From Dyella terrae (GTDB lineage: Bacteria > Pseudomonadota > Gammaproteobacteria > Xanthomonadales > Rhodanobacteraceae), in NCBI RefSeq assembly GCF_004322705.1, contig NZ_SIZZ01000003.1, positions 248,001 to 312,000 on the forward strand: DNA of 64,000 nucleotides. The letters run 5' to 3'. Position 1 is the stretch's first letter, and each line of letters begins with the position of its first letter. This document shows positions 9,089 to 17,972 of the stretch, in pieces. A program made the translations under genes and the position numbers. The notes under the pieces were generated by a model. The model ran no database searches. It was not told the origin of the DNA and saw only the letters and a list, made by a program, of their open reading frames with translations.

Positions 9089-9234
9089 CAACTACCTGCT
9101 CCCGCGCGCAGGGGCTGAGACTTGGGGGCGGATGTCGCGGACGGTCGGTCGGCAAGGCATGGCGCCCTGCGAATCGACGCGCCTCCCCGCGGAAGCCGCC
9201 ACCACTTACCCACGCAGGCACTCAGGCCCGCGTG

Positions 9235-9424
9235 TGTCGGCAGGTTTTCGGACTTGCGGCTATGGGCCTTGCGGCCCGCCGAATCGCCATGGCTTCCCAG
9301 TCGGGTGCGACCAGTGCCGTGAGGTGGCGTTCGTTACCGCTTACCGCTGCGGGGCAGTCCCGGACTTTCACCGGATTCCCTCTTCTCCACCCCTTAGGAC
9401 AATTCCGGGGGTGGTCACCGACGG
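9235..9424 (-). promoter_or_regulatory. Cobalamin (B12) riboswitch in the nrdA leader
   Basis: Read on the minus strand, this leader shows the conserved cobalamin aptamer order: AGGGAATCCGGTGAAAGTCC, then GGACTGCCCCGCAGCGGTAA, then GGCACTGG (the B12-box region), then GGGAAGCC, and finally AGTCCGAAAACCTGCC. The outer ends (CGTCGG and CCGACA) can pair as P1. It begins at the predicted transcription start and ends about 145 bp before the nrdA ATG. Such riboswitches lower expression when adenosyl- or hydroxocobalamin is bound. Control of class Ia nrdAB by B12 is known in Streptomyces. No U-tract terminator follows, so translational control is more likely here. Confidence 0.93.
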
Positions 9425-9429
9425 GGCAC

Positions 9430-9458
9430 AACATATCGGGGAGAACCGGTTCGGTCAA
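9430..9458 (-). promoter_or_regulatory. Sigma70-type promoter of the nrd operon
   Basis: On the minus strand a TTGACC -35 (9453-9458) is separated by exactly 17 bp from a TATGTT -10 (9430-9435). The predicted start falls near 9424, at the 5' end of the cobalamin aptamer, which supports both calls. I did not find a convincing NrdR box pair here. Between 9459 and 9703 I see no further feature. Confidence 0.7.
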
Positions 9459-9703
9459 CCCAACAGATTGTGCAAAAGCTGTGTAGAAAACGGTGGATAA
9501 GTGGGTTGGGACGAGGCGGGGCAAGGGGTGGCGCCGGCGGCAAAATAATTGGCTCGCGGCGCTAGGAATTTTGGAGGGATGCCATGCATCCGGGTGCAAT
9601 CGTCGTCGGCCGGGCCCGGGAGGCGCCGGCTCCGCCCAAGGTCGGGGGTCCGATCCTTCCTGCGCCGACGTAAGCTGCCTTTCCCTTGTCCGGAAACCCA
9701 TCG

Positions 9704-11374
9704 ATGCGCCCCAGTCCCAGCTATGTCCACGGAGCCAGCGACAAACCCCTCCTGGGCGAGACGGTGGGGCAGCTGCTCGATCGCATCGCCGCCACCCACC
9801 CGGACCGCCCCGCCCTGGTGGTGCGCGGGCAGTCGGTGCGGCGGACGTACGGCCAGTTCCATGCCGAAGTGGAGCGGGTGGCGGCGGCGCTGCTGGCGCT
9901 GGGGCTGGCCCGGGGCGAACGTATTGGCATCTGGGCGCCCAACCGGGCCGAATGGGTGGTACTGCAGTTTGCCGCGCCGATGGCGGGCCTGGTGTTGGTC
10001 AACATCAATCCGGCCTATCGCCTGCACGAGCTGGAGTTCGCCCTCAACAAGGTCGCGTGCCGGGCCCTCGTACTGCCGCGGCGATTCAAGACGTCCCGCT
10101 ACCTGGAGATGCTGCTGGAGCTTGCCCCCGAGCTGGCCCTGGCGGCGCCCGGCGCGCTGGCCTCGGTTCGGGTGCCTTCCCTGCGTGAGGTGATCCTGCT
10201 CGACGACGAGCCCGCGCCCGGTACACGGCGCTGGAGCGAGCTGGCTGCGCTGGCTTCCGCCGACGCCCTGTCCCGGATGCGCGAACAGGCGGCGAGCCTG
10301 GCCTTCGATGACCCGGCCAACATCCAGTTCACTTCGGGCACGACCGGGGCCCCCAAGGGCGCCACGCTCACCCACCACAACATCGTCAACAACGGGTATT
10401 TCGTCGGCGAGTCGATGCGCCTGACCGAGCAGGATCGCCTGTGCATCCCGGTGCCGTTCTATCACTGCTTCGGCATGGTGCTGGGCAACCTTGCCTGCGT
10501 GACGCATGGGGCCTGCATGGTGATTCCGGGCGAGGGCTTCGATGCGCTGACCACGTTGGAGACAGTGGCCGCGGAGCGCTGCACCGGGCTGCATGGCGTG
10601 CCGACGATGTTCATCGCCGAACTCGATCATCCGCAGTTTCGTGAGTTTGACCTGAGCAGCCTGCGCACCGGCATCATGGCCGGCTCGCCGTGTCCGATCG
10701 AAGTGATGCGGCGCGTGGTCAACGAGATGCACATGAGCGAGGTGACCATCGCTTACGGCATGACCGAAACCAGTCCGGTGAGCTTTCAGACGGTGCCGGA
10801 GGATCCGCTGGAGCGGCGCGTCGCTTCGGTGGGGCGCGTGCATCCCCATGTCGAAGTGAAGCTGGTCAACGAGCAGGGCGAAATCGTTCCTTGCGGTGAA
10901 ACCGGGGAACTATGCACGCGCGGCTACTCGGTGATGCTCGGTTACTGGGAAGATCCGGCCAGGACGACCGAAGCCGTCGATCCAGCGGGATGGATGCATA
11001 CGGGTGATCTGGCGGTGATCGACGACGAGGGCTACTGCACGATCGTCGGCCGCCTGAAGGACATGATTATCCGCGGCGGCGAAAACGTGTATCCGCGCGA
11101 AATCGAGGAATTCCTGTACACGCATCCGAAGGTGCAGGAAGTGCAGGTCTTCGGCGTGCCCGATGCGAAGTTCGGCGAGCAGGTGTGTGCGTGGGTCCAT
11201 CTGCGTGAAGGGGCTACGGCAACCGAGGCGGAGATCCAGGATTTCTGCCGCCGGCACCTGGCGTATTACAAGGTGCCGCATTACGTGCGCTTCGTGACGT
11301 CGTTTCCGATGACGGTGACGGGGAAGGTGCAGAAGTTCCTGATGCGGGAGGCGATGGCGCGGGAGTTGGGGTGA
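9704..11374 (+). CDS. AMP-binding fatty-acyl-CoA synthetase family protein
   Basis: A 556-residue member of the ANL superfamily that activates carboxylic acids with ATP and CoA. The P-loop-like motif [10 protein letters not shown] begins near residue 210, YGMTETSP near 351, and the hinge and ligase motif [21 protein letters not shown] starts near 449. The C-terminal TGKVQK carries the catalytic lysine. The sequence resembles the AcsA/FadD-like group annotated as fatty-acyl-CoA synthase, but chain length cannot be judged. The ATG at 9704 ([10 protein letters not shown]) is preferred over a TTG 18 bp upstream, although its ribosome site (CCGGAAA) is weak. It stands alone, divergent from nrdA, with a paired REP element after its stop. 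Confidence 0.9.
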   Translation: MRPSPSYVHGASDKPLLGETVGQLLDRIAATHPDRPALVVRGQSVRRTYGQFHAEVERVAAALLALGLARGERIGIWAPNRAEWVVLQFAAPMAGLVLVNINPAYRLHELEFALNKVACRALVLPRRFKTSRYLEMLLELAPELALAAPGALASVRVPSLREVILLDDEPAPGTRRWSELAALASADALSRMREQAASLAFDDPANIQFTSGTTGAPKGATLTHHNIVNNGYFVGESMRLTEQDRLCIPVPFYHCFGMVLGNLACVTHGACMVIPGEGFDALTTLETVAAERCTGLHGVPTMFIAELDHPQFREFDLSSLRTGIMAGSPCPIEVMRRVVNEMHMSEVTIAYGMTETSPVSFQTVPEDPLERRVASVGRVHPHVEVKLVNEQGEIVPCGETGELCTRGYSVMLGYWEDPARTTEAVDPAGWMHTGDLAVIDDEGYCTIVGRLKDMIIRGGENVYPREIEEFLYTHPKVQEVQVFGVPDAKFGEQVCAWVHLREGATATEAEIQDFCRRHLAYYKVPHYVRFVTSFPMTVTGKVQKFLMREAMARELG

Positions 11375-11404
11375 TGTCATCACCACCTTTACCTCCCTAT
11401 GGCC

Positions 11405-11475
11405 GTCATTCCGGCGAAAGCCGGAATCCAGTGAAAAATGACGTGACTGGGTTCCGGCCTGCGCCGGAATGACGT
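11405..11475. repeat. Pair of inverted REP-like palindromes (REPIN-type)
   Basis: A REP-like unit GTCATTCCGGCGAAAGCCGG continues into AATCCAGTG (11405-11433). About 12 bp later, its mirror runs from ACTGGGTTCCGGCC to GCGCCGGAATGAC (11446-11473). The two halves can fold together into one long hairpin, as in REPIN elements mobilised by RAYT transposases. It lies between convergent genes and could also act as a transcription end. Confidence 0.75.
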
Positions 11476-11506
11476 CCATGAAAGATGGCGTAGAAGTGCC
11501 GTGCAA

Positions 11507-11899
11507 TTACGGCGTAATCGTAAAGTCCACTTCAATCGGATACGGCACCGGGCTCTCCGGCGGTGGTGGCACCGTCCACGTCGCAAACTTGCCCATCAGG
11601 CAGGTCGCCACATCCGTCGTCGGCCGCACTTCGACCCGCGTCAGCGATCCATTTTTTTGCACATCGGCCACCAGCGTGAACGGCGCCTTGTTTGCGTTCG
11701 GAATGCTCGCGATGCACGCCTTCAGCGCGTCGGTGGTCGGGTTGCCGATCTTCGCCCAGAGCTTCTTCTGGTAATCGGGGCCGGTAAGGCTTCCTTCATT
11801 CAACTTGGCCTGGGTGACGCGCGTGGTGAACTCGTCGTCCGGCGCGGCCGTGGCAGCGGCGCTCCATACGAGCAGGGCGGCAAGGAGAAGATGGCGCAT
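11507..11899 (-). CDS. Small exported protein with TonB-C-like tail
   Basis: A 130-residue protein with a signal peptide (MRHLLLAALLVWSAAATAAP, cleavage near residue 19). The mature part has two cysteines (ACIAS and TCLMG) likely to form a disulfide. It ends in a segment FTLVADVQKNGSLTRVEVR...PIEVDFTITP that resembles TonB-C or AgmX/PglI C-terminal domains. The protein has no membrane anchor or proline-rich spacer, so it is not a TonB itself. ATG 11899 is chosen because the signal peptide starts there. A longer reading from 11929 is possible. Function is unknown. Confidence 0.65.
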   Translation of the reverse strand: MRHLLLAALLVWSAAATAAPDDEFTTRVTQAKLNEGSLTGPDYQKKLWAKIGNPTTDALKACIASIPNANKAPFTLVADVQKNGSLTRVEVRPTTDVATCLMGKFATWTVPPPPESPVPYPIEVDFTITP

Positions 11900-11960
11900 G
11901 GCGGTTTCCGAAGTCAGCGGGCGCCACACGTTAGCAGTTAAACCCCTGCCTCGATATCGA

Positions 11961-13079
11961 TCAGTCCGCCCGGTGCGCCGAGGCCAGGTATTCCTCGCTG
12001 CCCATTTCGATCAATCGCGATTCCGTGCGACCGAATTCGGCGCGCAGGCGGTCACCGTCATACAGGTCGGTAATGGGCGTGGCGGCGGAGAGAATCAATT
12101 TGACGTGGCGATCGTAGAACTCGTCCACCAGCAGCACGAAGCGTCGCGCGGCATCGTCGGTGTAGACGCTGAACTGCGGCACATTGGACACGATCACCGC
12201 CGGGCCGGCCTTGGCGATGGCGATGTAATCGGCGACGGCGCGCGGGCCTTCGCAAAGGGCATCGAACTCGAACCAGAGGATGTTCTCGGCGCGCTTGCGT
12301 ATCGGAATGGGGCGGTCGTTGACGATGAGGTCGCCGCCTTCCTGGATATCGCCCGTGGCCTGCGTGGTGAAGATGCGTGACAGCGCGCGCTCGGCTTCGG
12401 CGCTTGGCGGCGTGAAGTACACCGGCGCCTGCGACAGCTGGCGCAGGCGCCAGTCGCGCGAGGAGATCATTTCCACGACGTGGCACTGTTTCTGGATGAG
12501 CGCGATGGCCGGGAGAAAGCGCGCGCGCTGCAGGCCGTCCTTGTAGAGATTCGCCGGCTGCGTATTGGACGTGGTGACCAGGCTGACGCCGCGCGCGAAC
12601 AGCGCGTCGAGCAAGGTGCCCAGGATCATCGCGTCGCCGATGTCATTGACGAGGAATTCGTCCAGGCAAAGCACGCGGCAACGTGCGGCGATGCCGTTGG
12701 CCACTTCCAGCAGGGGATCCTGGCGCTCGCCCAGGTCGCGCAGCTGCTCGTGCACCTCGCCCATGAAGCGGTGGTAGTGGCGGCGCAGGGCGACGCCGTG
12801 CGGCAGGCTGGCGACGAACAGGTCCATCAGGAACGTCTTGCCGCGACCGACGCTGCCCCAGAGGTAAAGGCCGGGCACGGCCTCGCGCTCTTCGTTGCCC
12901 AACAGCGAGCGCAGCTTGCCGAACAAGCCGCTGTTGGCCGGTGGCGCGGCGCAGAGCGCGGCGTGCATGCGGTCGAATTCCGGGAGGACGGCCAGCTGCG
13001 CGGGATCGGACTCCCAACGATGCGCGGCGACGCCTTCCTGGTAGCGCGCGCTGGGCGCGATCGTGGGTGCTTCACTCAT
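11961..13079 (-). CDS. zapE: ZapE/AFG1-family AAA-type ATPase
   Basis: A 372-residue protein with the family Walker A motif GSVGRGKTFLMD near residues 75-86, a Walker B LCLDEFLVND, and the conserved FLPAIALIQKQCHVVEM segment. ZapE interacts with FtsZ and is needed for division under stress in E. coli. The AFG1 family also has quality-control roles. Length matches E. coli ZapE. The ATG (MSEAPTIAPSARYQ) lies 19 bp after the stop of the alpha/beta-hydrolase gene, so the two are probably co-transcribed. Confidence 0.93.
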   Translation of the reverse strand: MSEAPTIAPSARYQEGVAAHRWESDPAQLAVLPEFDRMHAALCAAPPANSGLFGKLRSLLGNEEREAVPGLYLWGSVGRGKTFLMDLFVASLPHGVALRRHYHRFMGEVHEQLRDLGERQDPLLEVANGIAARCRVLCLDEFLVNDIGDAMILGTLLDALFARGVSLVTTSNTQPANLYKDGLQRARFLPAIALIQKQCHVVEMISSRDWRLRQLSQAPVYFTPPSAEAERALSRIFTTQATGDIQEGGDLIVNDRPIPIRKRAENILWFEFDALCEGPRAVADYIAIAKAGPAVIVSNVPQFSVYTDDAARRFVLLVDEFYDRHVKLILSAATPITDLYDGDRLRAEFGRTESRLIEMGSEEYLASAHRAD

Positions 13080-13098
13080 GAGAACGGGATGGCTATGG

Positions 13099-13785
13099 TC
13101 AGCCGCGCAGCGGCGGCAGCCACTCGTGGACGGCGTGCTTGATGGCACCGCGCAGGTCCATCAGGCGGCGATGGAAGAAATGGCTAGTTTCGGGCATGCG
13201 CACGAGCTCCGGCTTTTTCGCCAGGCTGTCGATCCAGTCGTAGACAGCCTGCGGGTCGACGATCTCGTCTTCCTCGCCCTGAACCACCAGCCAGGGACAC
13301 TGCGGCGGATCGAGATGGGCGAAATCCCAGCGTCCGGCCGGCGGGGCGATGCTGATCAGCGCGTTCGCGCCCAGGCGCACGGTGTTGCGTATCGATACGT
13401 AGCTGCCAAAGGAAAAGCCGGCCAGCCACAAGGCGTCGTCGGGTCGTTGCTGGCGCACCCATGCGACCACGGCGGCAAGGTCGTCGCCTTCGCCGTTGCC
13501 ATTGTCGAAGACGCCCTCGGAGGCACCGGTGCCGCGAAAATTGAAACGCACCGTGTCCAGGCCGGATTCGCGCAGGGCGCGCTCGACCATGGTCACCACT
13601 TTGTTGTGCATCGTGCCGCCCTGAAGCGGGTGCGGATGGCAGATCACGGCGGTGCCGCGGCGCGCTTCGGTGCGCTCGGCGACATCGCTAATGCATTCGA
13701 GCTTGCCGGCCGGGCCGTCCAGCGCGAAGCTGGCCGCCTGGTCGGGAAACGTATCGGGTTGAGTGGGCAGGGCAATGGGATCCAT
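13099..13785 (-). CDS. Alpha/beta hydrolase (COG2945-type)
   Basis: A 228-residue cytoplasmic protein with a compact alpha/beta-hydrolase core. It has CHPHPLQGGTMHNKVV near residue 49, RFNFRGTGAS near 80, the nucleophile elbow GFSFGSY with Ser125, an acidic segment EEDEIVDPQ, and the terminal histidine in ETSHFFHRR. The oxyanion region HPHPLQGG is typical of COG2945 predicted hydrolases. Substrate is unknown. ATG 13785 is used, with a TTG two codons upstream as an alternative. The gene precedes zapE by 19 bp and is divergent from acpH across a 57 bp gap. Confidence 0.85.
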   Translation of the reverse strand: MDPIALPTQPDTFPDQAASFALDGPAGKLECISDVAERTEARRGTAVICHPHPLQGGTMHNKVVTMVERALRESGLDTVRFNFRGTGASEGVFDNGNGEGDDLAAVVAWVRQQRPDDALWLAGFSFGSYVSIRNTVRLGANALISIAPPAGRWDFAHLDPPQCPWLVVQGEEDEIVDPQAVYDWIDSLAKKPELVRMPETSHFFHRRLMDLRGAIKHAVHEWLPPLRG

Positions 13786-13842
13786 GCGCAAGATGATAAC
13801 CGCCGGACACGTTCAACGTCCGTTGCGCCCGGGCCGCGCGCC

Positions 13843-14436
13843 ATGAACCACCTGGCGCATGCCCTGCTGGCCGGTGACGACGAAGGCCTGGTGCTCGGCG
13901 GCCTGATGGGCGATTTCGTCCACGGTCGCCTGGAGGACGACATGCTGCCGGCGCGCGTGCTCGACGGCATTCGCCTGCATCGCGCCATCGATGTCTATAC
14001 CGATGCCCACCCGGAAGTCGTTGCCGCCAAGGCGATGCTGCCGACCCCCTATCGCCGCTATGGCGGCATCCTGCTGGACATGTGGTTCGACCATGACCTG
14101 GCGCGGGACTTTGCGCGCTGGAGCGATGTTCCGCTGGCTGACTATTCACGCCGTATCCACGATCTGCTGCATCGGCATGACGACCTGCTGCCGGATGCCA
14201 TGCGCCGGTTCCGGGATTACATGGATGCCCACGACCTGCCAGCGGGCTATGCCGATCCGGTGGAGCTGGACCGGGCGTTCCGTGGCGTGTCGCATCGGTT
14301 GACCCGCGCCAATCCGGTGGGGACGGCGATGCCGGTGCTGGCGGAGCGGGATGCCGGCCTCAGGGAGCGATTCGAGGCGTTTTTTCCGCAGCTGATGGGA
14401 TTTGCGGAGGAGTGGCGGGGGAATGTGGGTCGGTGA
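13843..14436 (+). CDS. acpH: Acyl carrier protein phosphodiesterase
   Basis: A 197-residue protein, close to E. coli AcpH (193). The N-terminus MNHLAHALLAGDDEGLVLGG and the following GDFVHG, LHRAIDVYTDAHP and DMWFDHDLARDF segments are characteristic of this HD-like family. AcpH removes the 4'-phosphopantetheine arm from acyl carrier protein. It is a single gene divergent from the hydrolase-zapE unit. A large repeat field begins about 50 bp after its stop. Confidence 0.92.
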   Translation: MNHLAHALLAGDDEGLVLGGLMGDFVHGRLEDDMLPARVLDGIRLHRAIDVYTDAHPEVVAAKAMLPTPYRRYGGILLDMWFDHDLARDFARWSDVPLADYSRRIHDLLHRHDDLLPDAMRRFRDYMDAHDLPAGYADPVELDRAFRGVSHRLTRANPVGTAMPVLAERDAGLRERFEAFFPQLMGFAEEWRGNVGR

Positions 14437-14485
14437 CGTGAGGACGGGGCGTCGCTGGTTCCGGGATGCTGACTTTCATGGCCGC

Positions 14486-15550
14486 CATGCCTGCGCAGGC
14501 AGGCACCCAGTGACGACCGCACGCGGTTGTCGCCTCACCCTCTCACGTCGTCATGCCGGCGAAAGCCGGCATCCAGGGGCGACATGGCTCATCTGTGCGT
14601 AACCGCAACCTGGCCGCTTACGCCGCGGGGGCGTTTCGACCGACTGCCGTCGGCCGAGTCACTTTTCTTTTGCTTGCCCAAAAGAAAAGTAACCCAAAGA
14701 AAATGGCATGAGAGCCGGGGTGCGCTTGCGTTAGCGACGTGTCTCACGGGACGCGCAGGCTCAAGTGATCACCGGTGAGGCCAACTAACGTCCGACCGTT
14801 GGCGATCCGCCCCACCGCTGAAAGCGGTGCGCGGAATGATCGGCGGTCGGCCCGGAAGGGGTGGGCGCGGCGAATAATCCATGTGCGACCAGGCGTAGTT
14901 GTCGCCACATTCCCCCAAGGTCGTCATGGCGGCGAAAGCCGCCATCCACACGCGACCACGTCCGGTTTTAACCGCACGCCCCAAGCACACCGTCATGCCT
15001 GCGCAGGCAGGCACCCAGTGGCGACCACACGCGGTTGTCGCCTCACCCTCTCACGTCGTCATGCCGGCGAAAGCCGGCATCCAGGGGCGATCAGGCTCAT
15101 CTGTGCGATATCGCGACCGGGCCGCTTACGCAGCGGGCGTTTCGACCGACTGCCGTCGGCCGAGTCACTTTTCTTTTGCTGGCCCAAAATAAAAGTAACC
15201 CAAAGAAAATGGCCTGAGAGCGGGGTGCGCGCTCACGTTAGAGACGTGTCTCACGGGACACGCAGGCTCAAGTCATCACCGGTGAGGCCAACTAACGTCC
15301 GACCGTTGGCTATCCGCCCCACCGCTGAAAGCGGGGCGCAGAACGATCGGCGGTCGGCCCGGAAGGGGGGGGGGGCAGCGAATAATCCAGGGGCGACCAC
15401 GCACGGTTTGCACCGCACATCCAAAAAACACCGTCATGCCTGCGCAGGCAGGCACCCAGTGACGAACACACACGGTTGCCACCTCACCCTCTCACGTCGT
15501 CATGCCGGCGAAAGCCGGCATCCAGGGGCCGCGAGGCTTGTCGGTGCGCT
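14486..15550. repeat. Tandem array of large intergenic repeat units with REP-like palindromes
   Basis: The same block recurs starting at 14486, 14994 and 15435, giving units of 508 and 441 bp plus a partial third of about 115 bp. Each full unit holds, in order: a CCTGCGCAGGCAGG palindrome; a GTCATGCCGGCGAAAGCCGG unit (14549, 15058, 15499); a stretch GACTGCCGTCGGCCGAGTC; an inverted repeat ACTTTTCTTTT/AAAAGAAAAGT (14661-14690; copy two at 15167-15196 has one mismatch); CGTGTCTCACGGGAC; and a CCGACCG/CGGTCGG hairpin. An extra REP-like unit is at 14923-14948, and a half unit is near 15630. Open frames across it are repeat-coded and I do not accept them as genes. From 14437 to 15705 I see no real gene. 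Confidence 0.9.
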
Positions 15551-15705
15551 ACCCCACCAGGTCTCCTCGCTGCGGTTGCGGCGTAAACCATGTCATGGCA
15601 CACCTGTCAGCTAGGGCTCCGGTCTACGTGCCTGCGCCGGAATGACGGCACGTCGGGAGTAGGTGAATGGCGGTAGGGAGAGGAGTGTCGCCGGCCCGGC
15701 ACAAC

Positions 15706-15733
15706 AAAAAAGCCGCCCGGAGGCGGCTTTTTC
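15706..15733 (-). terminator. Bidirectional terminator after the cytochrome c gene
   Basis: An AGCCGCC/GGCGGCT stem with a CGGA-type loop is flanked by A6 on one side and T5 on the other. It can therefore end transcription on either strand. It follows the cytochrome gene by about 20 bp. Confidence 0.88.
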
Positions 15734-15752
15734 ACTCAACCGGCAAAGCGAA

Positions 15753-16286
15753 TCACTTCGCCTGGTCGACGATCCAGTGCACGGCGTTCTTGACCTGCTC
15801 GTCGGTCAGGGCCGGGTTGCCGCCCTTGGCCGGCATGAAGTTGCCGTCCGGACCCTTGTAGCCTTCGATCGCGTGCTTGACCAGCGTGTCCAGGCCCTCG
15901 GCGATGCGGGCGCTCCAGGCACCCTTGTCGCCCAGCTTCGGCGCACCGGCAACGCCGGCGGTGTGGCAGCTATGGCACAGGTTGTCGTAGATGGTCTTGC
16001 CGTCGGTCGAGCCGCCGTAGGCGACCTGCGAGGCAGCGGCCTTGGCGGCGGCGTCGGCGGCTTCCTGCATGGCGGCACGGCCGGTATCGCCAGCGTACAC
16101 GGCACCCGCCGGGGCAATGCGCTCGGCGACTCGCTTCGACGCTTCCGGGTTGGTCTCCTTGGGAGCGGCGTCGTAGATCATCCAGGCGCCGCCGATCAAC
16201 AGCAGGGTCAGCACACCCAGGCCCGCGATCAGCAAGGAAAAGCTGCGCATGAAGCTCTGGTCGGATTTGGTCATGGAACCGCTCAC
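15753..16286 (-). CDS. Membrane-anchored cytochrome c5-type protein
   Basis: A 177-residue protein with one N-terminal membrane anchor (FSLLIAGLGVLTLLLIGGAWMIY). This is followed by an Ala-rich linker and one class I cytochrome c domain with the haem site CHSCH and the distal methionine in NFMPAKGG. The domain resembles cytochrome c5 and works as a periplasmic electron carrier. A GTG at 16286 has GGAG seven bases upstream, whereas the in-frame ATG at 16274 has no ribosome site, so I take the GTG. The gene is monocistronic and ends in a strong bidirectional terminator. Confidence 0.88.
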   Translation of the reverse strand: MSGSMTKSDQSFMRSFSLLIAGLGVLTLLLIGGAWMIYDAAPKETNPEASKRVAERIAPAGAVYAGDTGRAAMQEAADAAAKAAASQVAYGGSTDGKTIYDNLCHSCHTAGVAGAPKLGDKGAWSARIAEGLDTLVKHAIEGYKGPDGNFMPAKGGNPALTDEQVKNAVHWIVDQAK

Positions 16287-16681
16287 GCAAGTACTCCAGT
16301 TCAGTGGGAACCACCCCGGGAGGGGCCGGTCCGGGCAACAAGACGGGGGATTATAGACGAAGGAAAGGAGAGTTTTCAGGCTGTCCATGCCCATTTTGCC
16401 GCAGGGCCAGCCGGCAGGGCGTTCCACGGGGGCCTCGACGCGCCCCGACGGAGCCCGGCGCCCCGCCCCTGAAACCTTCGACATTCCTTGTCATCTAAAG
16501 CCATCAGGCTATGGGCCGACAACGGCCACGTCCCTGCCATCGGTCATGCCGTACCCGTGTCAACTGGCATTGTTCCATTTCGTTGTTCTGCCCCTATCCT
16601 TTCACCCGTCGTACAAATCTGGCGCTCAAGCTGCGCACGGTGGGGTCGGGTGGCCCGCCTTTAATCCAGGAGTCTTTTTTC
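16287..16681. other. Divergent intergenic region, cytochrome c / RND pump
   Basis: This 395 bp gap must hold promoters for the cytochrome gene and for the RND operon. I see only weak -35/-10 candidates (for example TTGTTC and CTATCC near 16570-16600) and no convincing operator dyad or RNA structure. Confidence 0.4.
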
Positions 16682-17947
16682 ATGTCGCGTTTTTGGAAGA
16701 TCGCGCTGATCGTCGTCGCCGTGGTTCTGGTGGTGGGGGTCGGATATCACCTGATGCATAAGCCGGGAGCGGCTGGTGCTCAGGCAGGCCAGCAAGGCGG
16801 CCGTGGTGGCCAGGGTGGCCCCGGTGGCCAGGGCCAGGGTGACGACAAGGACCAGGCACCGGTGCCGGTCACGGTCGAGCCCGTGGTGAAGAAAGACGTG
16901 CCGGTCTACCTGACCGCCCTGGGCACCGTGCAGGCGCTCAACACGGTGACGGTCAATCCGCAGGTCACCGGCCAGCTGCTGAGCCTGAACTTCAAGGAAG
17001 GCCAGGAAGTGAAGAAGGGCGACGTGCTTGCGCAGATCGATCCGCGCACGTTCCAGGCCCAGTACGACCAGGCCCTGGCCAAGAAGCAGCAGGACGAGGC
17101 CTTGCTCGCCACCGCGCGCTCGAACCTCGAGCGCAGCCAGAACCTGGCGCCGCAGGGTTACATCTCCAAGCAGGACCTGGACACGCTGCGCAACACCGTG
17201 GCGCAGTACAAGGCCTCTGTGGAAGCCGACGTGGGCGCGATCAACAACGCGCAGGTGCAGCTGGGCTTCACCAAGGTGCTGTCGCCGATCGACGGCGTTA
17301 CCGGCATTCGCGGCGTGGACCCGGGCAACCTGGTCACCACGGCGAGCAACATCGTCACCATCACCCAGATCCATCCGATCTACGTGATGTTCACGCTGCC
17401 GGAGCAGAACCTTGAGATGGTGCGTGGCGCAGCCCGCGGTGCCGAACCGTTGCAGGTGACGGCACTGGATCGCGTCGATGCGCATCCGATCGCCGAAGGC
17501 GGCGTGCTCAACGTGATCGACAACCAGATCGATACCACCACCGGCACGTTCCGTCTTCGTTCGCAGTTCACCAACGAAAAGAACGACCTGTGGCCGGGCC
17601 AGTTCGTCAACGTGCGCCTGAAGGTCCGCACGGTGAGTGGCGGCCTGGTGATCCCGTCGCAGGCGGTGCAGCGCGGCCCGGATGGCGATTACGTCTATCA
17701 GGTGCAGGGCGACAGCACGGTCAAGATGCAGCCGGTGAAGGTTGCCGGCGAAGTGGGCGACAGCCACGTGATGATCGGCTCCGGTCTCGCCTCGGGTGAC
17801 ACCGTGGTGACCGAAGGTCAGTTCCGCCTGAAGCCGGGCAGCAAGGTCAAGGCGCTCAAGCCGGGTGAAGTGCCCGCTGCGCCGACGGCCGAAGAGCTGC
17901 AGAAGGCCAAGCAGAACGGCCAGGGCGGCGGACGCCGTCGCGGTTGA
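16682..17947 (+). CDS. mdtA: RND efflux periplasmic adaptor (MdtA-like)
   Basis: A 421-residue HlyD/MdtA-type adaptor linking an RND pump to an outer-membrane channel. An N-terminal membrane segment (IALIVVAVVLVVGVGYHLM) is followed by a Gly/Gln-rich linker of about 30 residues. Then come the lipoyl half-motifs (TVNPQVTGQLLSLNFKEGQE), a short alpha-hairpin, and a beta-barrel with LWPGQFVNVRL. The ATG (MSRFWKIA) has AGGAG nine bases upstream. Two RND permeases follow, matching the mdtABC order. No outer-membrane factor is nearby. Substrates are unknown. Confidence 0.9.
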   Translation: MSRFWKIALIVVAVVLVVGVGYHLMHKPGAAGAQAGQQGGRGGQGGPGGQGQGDDKDQAPVPVTVEPVVKKDVPVYLTALGTVQALNTVTVNPQVTGQLLSLNFKEGQEVKKGDVLAQIDPRTFQAQYDQALAKKQQDEALLATARSNLERSQNLAPQGYISKQDLDTLRNTVAQYKASVEADVGAINNAQVQLGFTKVLSPIDGVTGIRGVDPGNLVTTASNIVTITQIHPIYVMFTLPEQNLEMVRGAARGAEPLQVTALDRVDAHPIAEGGVLNVIDNQIDTTTGTFRLRSQFTNEKNDLWPGQFVNVRLKVRTVSGGLVIPSQAVQRGPDGDYVYQVQGDSTVKMQPVKVAGEVGDSHVMIGSGLASGDTVVTEGQFRLKPGSKVKALKPGEVPAAPTAEELQKAKQNGQGGGRRRG

Positions 17948-17972
17948 TGCCGAAGGACGGGCAGGAGCAAGT

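Noticed and set aside
7124..9118. A 664-codon open frame opposite nrdA
   Set aside because: No recognisable domain, and it spans the riboswitch-controlled nrdA coding region. It is a high-GC shadow.
9549..9703. Alternative earlier start or separate small gene before the acyl-CoA synthetase (GGAGGG followed by ATG near 9580)
   Set aside because: The frame is Arg/Pro/Ser-rich, runs out of frame into the synthetase and shows no domain, so the ribosome-site likeness is probably chance.
14775..15614. A 279-codon open frame with repeated RHACAGRHP and SRRHAGESRHP segments
   Set aside because: It is just the translation of REP-like palindromes and the tandem units. The repeats are explained at DNA level and there is no ribosome site.
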